Assembly: GCA_964036315.1 (NCBI GenBank)
Contig: OZ038488.1
Location: forward strand, 69,594,342-69,658,341
From: Acanthosepion esculentum
Taxonomy: Eukaryota > Mollusca > Cephalopoda > Sepiida > Sepiidae
DNA: 64,000 nt
Reading direction: 5' to 3'
The stretch's first letter is position 1. The number at the start of each line of letters is the position of its first letter. The notes under the pieces were generated by a model, which made no database searches, was not told where the DNA came from, and saw only the letters and a program-made list of their open reading frames with translations. Made by a program: the position numbers and the translations under genes. Below, in pieces: positions 58,616-64,000 of this stretch.

Positions 58616-58716
58616 AATGTTTCAATTCTAGTTTTATCTATAACAAAGTGAACTAGTGGAACTGAATCAATTGATAATTAATATTGATAATTTCCAGTAT
58701 CATTTTTTAAAGTAAT

Positions 58717-59094
58717 TTATATTTGTCTATTCAGAAATGATGAATCTTTTCTCAACTTCACAACTGTTAAATATCTTCTGCTTTTTCTGTCTAATCTTGA
58801 CTGGATTTCATATGTATTATTGTCTTTTACCTTACCATCAACAGTGGCTCTAAAACTCCAGAGGCTATCACTCTTTAGATAACAGTGTCCTACCATGGAA
58901 AAGTAGCTATCTATTGATAATTTTGTGTAAAACATCAACCCAAACATCACCGGGTATTTTCCATGCACAGTGTATAAAAGAATATGGCTTTCAAGAACTG
59001 GAACTTCAAAATTAACATTATCATCATCATCCTGATAATGAGAATCAGTAATGAACCAGGAAAATGAACAACTTTTCCTAAAAGATCTGCAGAT
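58717..59094 (-). CDS. protein-like open segment, unidentified (candidate exon or retrocopy)
   Basis: The minus strand is open for 125 codons before TAA at 58719-58717 and has no ATG near the 5' limit, so it would be an exon or a fragment. The translation is balanced and not low-complexity. It has an acidic run (QDDDDNVNFEVPVLESHILL) and then short alternating hydrophobic and charged segments (HGKYPVMFGLMFY, YFSMVGHCYLKSD, SRLDRKSRRYLTVVKLRKD). That beta-strand-like rhythm vaguely recalls large lipid-transfer proteins such as apolipophorins, but no signature motif is visible. A weak acceptor-like AATCTGCAG precedes it. One 125-codon open stretch is not improbable in 64 kb of AT-rich DNA, so confidence is low. 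Confidence 0.3.
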   Translation of the reverse strand: MCRSFRKSCSFSWFITDSHYQDDDDNVNFEVPVLESHILLYTVHGKYPVMFGLMFYTKLSIDSYFSMVGHCYLKSDSLWSFRATVDGKVKDNNTYEIQSRLDRKSRRYLTVVKLRKDSSFLNRQI

Positions 59095-59502
59095 TCACAA
59101 ATGAGACATGATGAGTTCTACAAATTATCATTGAATGCTTAACAGAACAGAGAATTGATTCAAAATTATGAAATCAAAATGATGAGTTGTGTCTGTTCAG
59201 AAACAAACAGAAAAAAAAACAAAAAACTGTAGTATTAAATTAAAGAAATTTTTTCCATTTTGAAAATCATTATCATCATTACACTATTTATCTTTCTTCT
59301 TCCTGCCCAACAAAAAAGATGCTGCACTCTATCAAAGAAACACAATAGAGACTAGAAACAAATATATTTAGGAAATGTTTCAAGCAACATCTGTTCCCCC
59401 CCCCCAAATTTACTCTTCAAAACAGTATAAATGACGATATGATTTATTTTATATCTGATGTTTTTACACATTTCACAAAAAAATGCACTTATGCTCTTTC
59501 AG

Positions 59503-59691
59503 CTTCAGATCAATGCATTACGATTGTCTTTTGAAGAATTCTACAAGAATCTAAAAACAAACCTGGAAGCAGTACAGAGTGAAAGGACAAGGTGGAAAGC
59601 TACTCAACAACACAGTCCTGGCCAACAAGAACAAATTCCATGTAAAATGATGATAATACCATTAAACAGGATGCGTACAGAAAGTAGATAG
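59503..59691 (+). CDS. candidate terminal exon with helical segment, unidentified
   Basis: A 3' splice-site-like TTATGCTCTTTCAG ends at 59502. The frame then reads LQINALRLSFEEFYKNLKTN, LEAVQSERTRWKATQQ, a short Pro/Gln stretch, and ends RMRTESR before a stop at 59689-59691 (62 codons). The first 33 residues form a plausible amphipathic alpha-helix or coiled coil with heptad-like hydrophobics. The composition is much less AT-driven than that of other frames here. No clear poly-A signal or partner exon was found nearby. It could be the last exon of a gene spliced across the window, or chance. Confidence 0.3.
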   Translation, partial: LQINALRLSFEEFYKNLKTNLEAVQSERTRWKATQQHSPGQQEQIPCKMMIIPLNRMRTESR

Positions 59692-60077
59692 GAGCACCAG
59701 TGGTAAACAACAGGCATTGTTACCAAGTGGCAGGTCAGAGTTGATAGCAATGGAATTTTATAAGTTATTAAAACCAGACAAAGGCTGAGCTTTGATAACA
59801 AGAGGCCAGAGTTGCAGAACTAAAACAAAAATAGATTTTTCAGCAAGAACAATACAAGTGCTTCTTGGGAGAGGAGAAGGAAGAAAATGAAAACAGGAGA
59901 TTGAGGGACAAACGAATCAGACAAGAATAATTGAATATGATTCCTTATTTTAGTCTCACCACAGACAAAAAAAATGAACAAAAACAACAATTTCTTTCAT
60001 TATTATGTCATAAAATAGTTCAAATTGCATGTTCACAACAGTATATTCAACATTTTGGAATGGTGAATATATATCTT
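59692..60077. other. non-coding stretch
   Basis: Purine-rich around 59860-59935. No gene or repeat was recognised. Confidence 0.45.
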
Positions 60078-60290
60078 GATGTGTGGGTAGTATAATGGAT
60101 AATAGCTTGGAATGAGAACTCTGAGAGCCAAGTTCAAGTTCCTGTCCAGCTCATTACATTCACTTATGCACAGATACCCTTGAGAAAGGTATGAATTCAT
60201 CTATTCTCCCAGCTATAGGTTAAGTAGCAGGGCAGGCTGGGCTCTTTAGCCTTGGTCGGCAATCAGTCTAATAGAAGTTTGAATTCAAAA
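60078..60290 (+). mobile_element. tRNA-derived SINE 2, best copy
   Basis: The head GTGTGGGTAGTATAATGGAT holds an A-box-like TAGTATAATGG, and AAGTTCAAGTTCCTG is the B-box-like element about 40 bp later. The body continues CATTCACTTATGCACAGATA, CTTGAGAAAGGTATGAATTC and TTCTCCCAGCTATAGGTTAA. It then extends through GCCTTGGTCGGCAATCAGTC, a part not seen in the other copies. Orientation is opposite to the copies at 32560, 43850 and 50980. Confidence 0.75.
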
Positions 60291-60957
60291 CTTGAGAAAG
60301 GTTGTTTGGAGACCATACAGCACACTATGTGCACCAGATTGCTGTATTCAGTCCTTTCAAAAAGTATGGATTGTTGTCTTCACTACTGTAATAAAATCAC
60401 TTGTACAAGAAGTTTGACTGCGTAGTTCTAGAAGCCGAGTTGTCAAACCCACATATGTAGAAAACAACAGGAGAGAGTCTATCATATACACACACAAAAG
60501 AGTGGTGAAAAGTTCTCAGCTCAAGAAGTGATTTTTTCCCCTTGATATCTGGCCATATGGTTAGATTTTGGAAAATGGGCTAGGACAAGAACTTATCAGT
60601 GTCTGCATCATATTTCTAAATAAATTCCCAGTGTACAGTGGCTGACTTCAACTAAAGGTTTCATGTATTTTCATGCAATCATCAGGTAGTCGGCAACTGT
60701 TATTTGTGAAAATGGGCTTTTTTTTCTCTCTCTCTCCTTTAGCAAGTTCAAGATGTTTATAAGGATAGTTGATGTGTATATAATGTGCACAAAACAACGA
60801 AACACACTGAAGGGGAAAATGCCTACCTGGCCAAGATGAAAATCGCCATTATTTAGGAAAAGAAAAAACCCCAAACACCAGAAAAGTCTCATTAGCATGC
60901 CGAGAAAGTGCTGGATATAATGGGAAACAGCAGAACAGTAAAGGAGGGAGCAAACTG

Positions 60958-60958
<1 letters not shown>
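60291..60958. other. non-coding stretch
   Basis: Nothing recognised. Confidence 0.5.

Positions 60959-61000
<42 letters not shown>
60959..61000. repeat. AT microsatellite
   Basis: About 42 bp of AT. Confidence 0.97.
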
Positions 61001-61005
<5 letters not shown>

Positions 61006-61523
61006 CACAGGTATATGCAGCAATACAGGAAAGTGTGAAGTGTAAAAAAAACATGAAAGTTTCCAGACCAAGACAATTTAAAAATGAATACGCTATATTA
61101 AATGATTTTTTTCCATTCAAATAATGACCAAGCACACAATAAAAGAGTTTGGCCTTTATATTTCCCTCAAAGTTTAATACTAAAAAAAAAAAAGAAAGAG
61201 AAAATTACCAAAGTGAAACTCTTTTCTGCATATGCCTATTTCATCTGGCATTTCAATACAGTCAACAACTATAAACACCAAGTAATCAACCATTACAGAT
61301 GATAGGACTGAAACTGATAGTACACCAAATCAATTCCCTCGTTATTTTATAAAAACGTGTCAAAATTGAGAACCCCAATTACATGAAGAATAACAAAATC
61401 AATATCAGCTCACTAATAATGTATAAGAATCTTTATATATTTATAAATAAATTTGATTTTTGAATATACAAAAATTACTTACTGTAATTATCTGCAATAA
61501 CAATTGGGGTTGGTTAGTATATG

Positions 61524-61524
<1 letters not shown>
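61001..61524. other. AT-rich non-coding stretch
   Basis: Nothing recognised. Confidence 0.5.

Positions 61525-61582
<58 letters not shown>
61525..61582. repeat. TA microsatellite
   Basis: A pure TA array of about 58 bp. Confidence 0.97.
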
Positions 61583-61587
<5 letters not shown>

Positions 61588-61919
61588 CCCTTCTTTTCTT
61601 TAAGTACAATGATGCCATATGGCCATGAGAGACATGTATTCTTTTTAGATTACAATTTATGAATAGAGGTCTTTAATATGTTTTATATTATTGTAGCTCA
61701 AAACTAAGTTTTTTTTATTGTTGCTTACTTTCATATATTTTGCTTAATTTTTTTAACATTAATTTATGACAAGATTTTGGTTTCTGTAAATACAATAAAT
61801 ATATCTTCAAAACGGTTGGCAATCTATGTAAATTAGGTTATTTAACATTTTTCAAAAGTACAGATGATATAATGCTATATTCATGTATATATTAGAAAAA
61901 GCTCAAAATTATATATGGG

Positions 61920-62040
61920 CACTTCAACGTGGTGTAATAGTTAACAAGCTTGTCTCACTAGATCAATTACAAATGATAAGTCCAATCCTCACTGAATTCT
62001 CTACATCTAAGCTACAATTAGTAAATGTCTCTCTCATATA
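61920..62040 (+). mobile_element. tRNA-derived SINE 1 fragment
   Basis: The head ACGTGGTGTAATAGTTAACA is A-box-like, and AGTCCAATCCTCACTGAATT is the B-box region. A truncated body follows (CATCTAAGCTACAATTAGTA). It is the SINE 1 copy with the best preserved head. Confidence 0.65.
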
Positions 62041-62169
62041 TCAGTAGGGTTCAGTATATCATATAAAGCATTGTAAAACTTTAAAATATATATTTCCACA
62101 GTAAAGTCTTCAAATGTTGATTTCTACAGTAAAGTCTTACTAATCTGTGTCTAAAAAATGTATAGATAG

Positions 62170-62215
62170 CAGTAAGTGAATGAGAACAATAATTACTGTT
62201 CTCATTCACTTACTG
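62170..62215. other. perfect 19-bp hairpin, 8-nt loop
   Basis: CAGTAAGTGAATGAGAACA and its exact reverse complement flank ATAATTAC. Three further pairs are possible outside after one G-T mismatch. The stem is short for a microRNA precursor and too perfect for an old repeat, suggesting a recent origin by template switching, or a small foldback element. Confidence 0.6.
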
Positions 62216-62229
62216 TTATGAATGAAGTA

Positions 62230-63470
62230 ATTTTTATGACAAAAGAAAAATTTTTGCGCAAGGCTGTCGATTGAGGTGATATGCAAGTCTTTCTCTTTGA
62301 AACTGGGCTGAGGAGTGAGTTGTTTTTTGGAAAGAGTAAAGCTCATCCATCTTATTAAAAATATAATATAAAATTAAATTTAATAACAAATATGATATGT
62401 TTATTGTCCATATGCCATCCATATATTTTTCATTATATTCTTTACAAATGATATAGCAACACTGCCAGGCATGACAAATTGAAGCAGTGAAAGACAAAGT
62501 TTAAGTTAAAAGCTAGCCCAACTTTCCTGAATTACTTCCCTTGTTTTATATTCTGAATTTCAAAACAATATGTTCAAAAATAATATTACTCAGATATTTT
62601 ATCAGTGATGAAAAACTTTATTTCTTAACCTATTATTTAACTTTTTTCATTGCCAATTTATAAAAGGTTTTCTAAATCAGTTATATCACCAAATATTTCA
62701 ATATTTTGCAAGAATTTTTTTTAAATGCACCACCTATTTAAAAACAAAAAGTTACACATTTCCAATGTTCTGTATAAAATATTTCAACCATTGTTATTTG
62801 AAAAGAAAACAGTTTACAGATGGTCAAAAGATATTAGTTTAAGATAAAAGCATTCACTAATTAAAACACAATGATGCACTAGTCCAATACAAAAACATCT
62901 GCCAGTGCTGGTTTGAAATGTATAGTTTCTTGAGAAGAATAAGTGTCACATCACTATTTGCAAAGAGTCTGCCCTAAATCAGAACCCACTAAGTTTCACA
63001 CATCTACCAATGAGAGTGATTTGTCATCCGGGACTGTTTATTTTGGTACTAAGAACAAATATCATGCATTTTCCACACATCTTTGATCTATCAAATATGA
63101 TCTTTGACAAGGTTTCATTTTTAGATATTTGAAAGACTTGCAACAAAGAAAGACACTCACATGAAACATGAAAATAATGAAAGATAATAATAAAAAATGG
63201 TTATCTTTCTAGTGGGAATAAATGAAAAAAAATTCAAAGAGATGTTCTTAAACTACAAACAAACCAACCACATTAAACATATGGTATCAAAGAAAGAAAT
63301 TAATCATATCTATATGTGAATCAACAAAAATGTTTCTTTGTGTGTAATATGTGTAATATACTTAATGATGATAGAATATATTTGACACCTTATAATCAAA
63401 ATACAATTACAAAAATAGAACAAATGCCATTGTTTTTTAGTGACATTGCATACATTATGTGTATCTGTAT
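62230..63470. other. AT-rich non-coding stretch
   Basis: Nothing recognised. Confidence 0.5.
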
Positions 63471-63617
63471 AAAATTTTCCATATATAATGTAAGTGGTAT
63501 AAAAGATTCCCTTATATAATACAAGTGGCAGAAAATTTTACCCTATGTAATGTGACATAAAACATTCCCTTATATAATGCAAATGGCATAAAAATTCCCT
63601 TATCTAATGAAAGTGGT
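63471..63617. repeat. minisatellite, about five units of about 30 bp
   Basis: Units start at 63471, 63501, 63532, 63559 and 63590. Each follows AAAANATTCCCTTATATAAT and then GYAARTGGCAT with changes. The third unit is shortened to 27 bp. Each unit contains a TATATAA-like core. Confidence 0.85.
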
Positions 63618-64000
63618 TTGAAGGTTATCAGTATGGAAAATGGATTCAATGAACAGAGTCCAAATACCAGCTAAGACTGTTTATGCTCACTTCACACTAA
63701 TATCAATATGAGAGAGAACAGGCTGCAAAGTATTTCAAAGAGTAGAACCAATTTTGAGAAAATTTAAGTGGCAGATAACCTAAATATCCAAGAAAATTGC
63801 TATAAGTAAAATTAAATTTCTGGTTTTTAATTGAACAGAGTAAAAGTAGAGCATTTATTTTTAATTTCTCTCTTGATAAACACAAGAAAATGAGTCAATT
63901 ATCCAATGCATTATTCAAACTGTGATAACTACAACCTGAGAAATTCACCTCAGAAAAACAGGATCGTTAATTCGTCAAATAAAAATGCTGATTTTGGACA
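63618..64000. other. AT-rich non-coding stretch
   Basis: Nothing recognised. Confidence 0.5.

Noticed and set aside
1..64000. CRISPR arrays, prokaryotic operons, phage or plasmid features
   Set aside because: No spaced direct repeats, no ribosome-binding-site/ORF organisation. The repeat content is that of an animal nuclear genome.
1..64000. endogenous viral sequence or LTR retrotransposon
   Set aside because: No gag, protease, integrase or envelope-like frames and no long direct terminal repeats were seen. All reverse-transcriptase pieces look like non-LTR elements.

Overview
The window is 64 kb of strongly AT-rich eukaryotic nuclear DNA in which I cannot recognise any complete protein-coding gene. 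Very few open frames exceed 100 codons, dinucleotide microsatellites are dense, and decayed non-LTR retrotransposons, tRNA-derived SINEs and mariner-superfamily transposons recur throughout. The mix (a mariner transposase type that I recall from cephalopods and other marine invertebrates, several tRNA-headed SINE families, very long TA/TG arrays) suggests a mollusc, most likely a cephalopod such as an octopus. That assignment is inference. The whole window is best read as intergenic DNA or as the inside of one or more very large introns. || Layout. 1-9.8 kb: unremarkable AT-rich DNA, a small foldback element (2.6-2.9 kb), a 0.5 kb mariner-like remnant (4.6-5.1 kb) and long TA/GA arrays. 9.9-15.4 kb: 3' ends of one LINE family (called A here) and SINE pieces. 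18-21 kb: a 76-bp GT array, a second LINE family (D) and SINE pieces. 23 kb: an A/G-rich minisatellite. 25.8-28.4 kb: the most gene-like and least AT-rich stretch, with two possible exons bounded by good splice signals, four CCAAT boxes and a same-orientation cluster of SINE fragments. 29.5-32.4 kb: LINE D, a foldback element and an internally deleted mariner with recognisable ends. 33.5-33.8 kb: the most unusual object, a tRNA-like sequence with consensus-matching A and B boxes and a type-II-like variable arm, at the centre of inverted arms of about 110 bp each. 35.3 kb: a perfect palindrome containing a CArG box. 36.4-37.7 kb: mariner and LINE A remnants. 38.1-38.6 kb: a long G/T-rich block of alternating purine and pyrimidine. 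42.4-51.1 kb: foldback elements, LINEs A, C and D, and a mariner copy split by a LINE A insertion. 55-60.3 kb: LINEs B and D, then two open segments (58.7-59.1 kb minus, 59.5-59.7 kb plus) that read like protein and may be exons or old retrocopies. 60-64 kb: SINEs, TA arrays, a perfect hairpin and a short minisatellite. || Nothing here forms an operon or pathway. The functional content consists of dead or non-autonomous mobile elements plus a few candidate exons and regulatory motifs. All family names for repeats (LINE A-D, SINE 1-3, mariner 1-4) are local labels based on copies compared by eye within this window.
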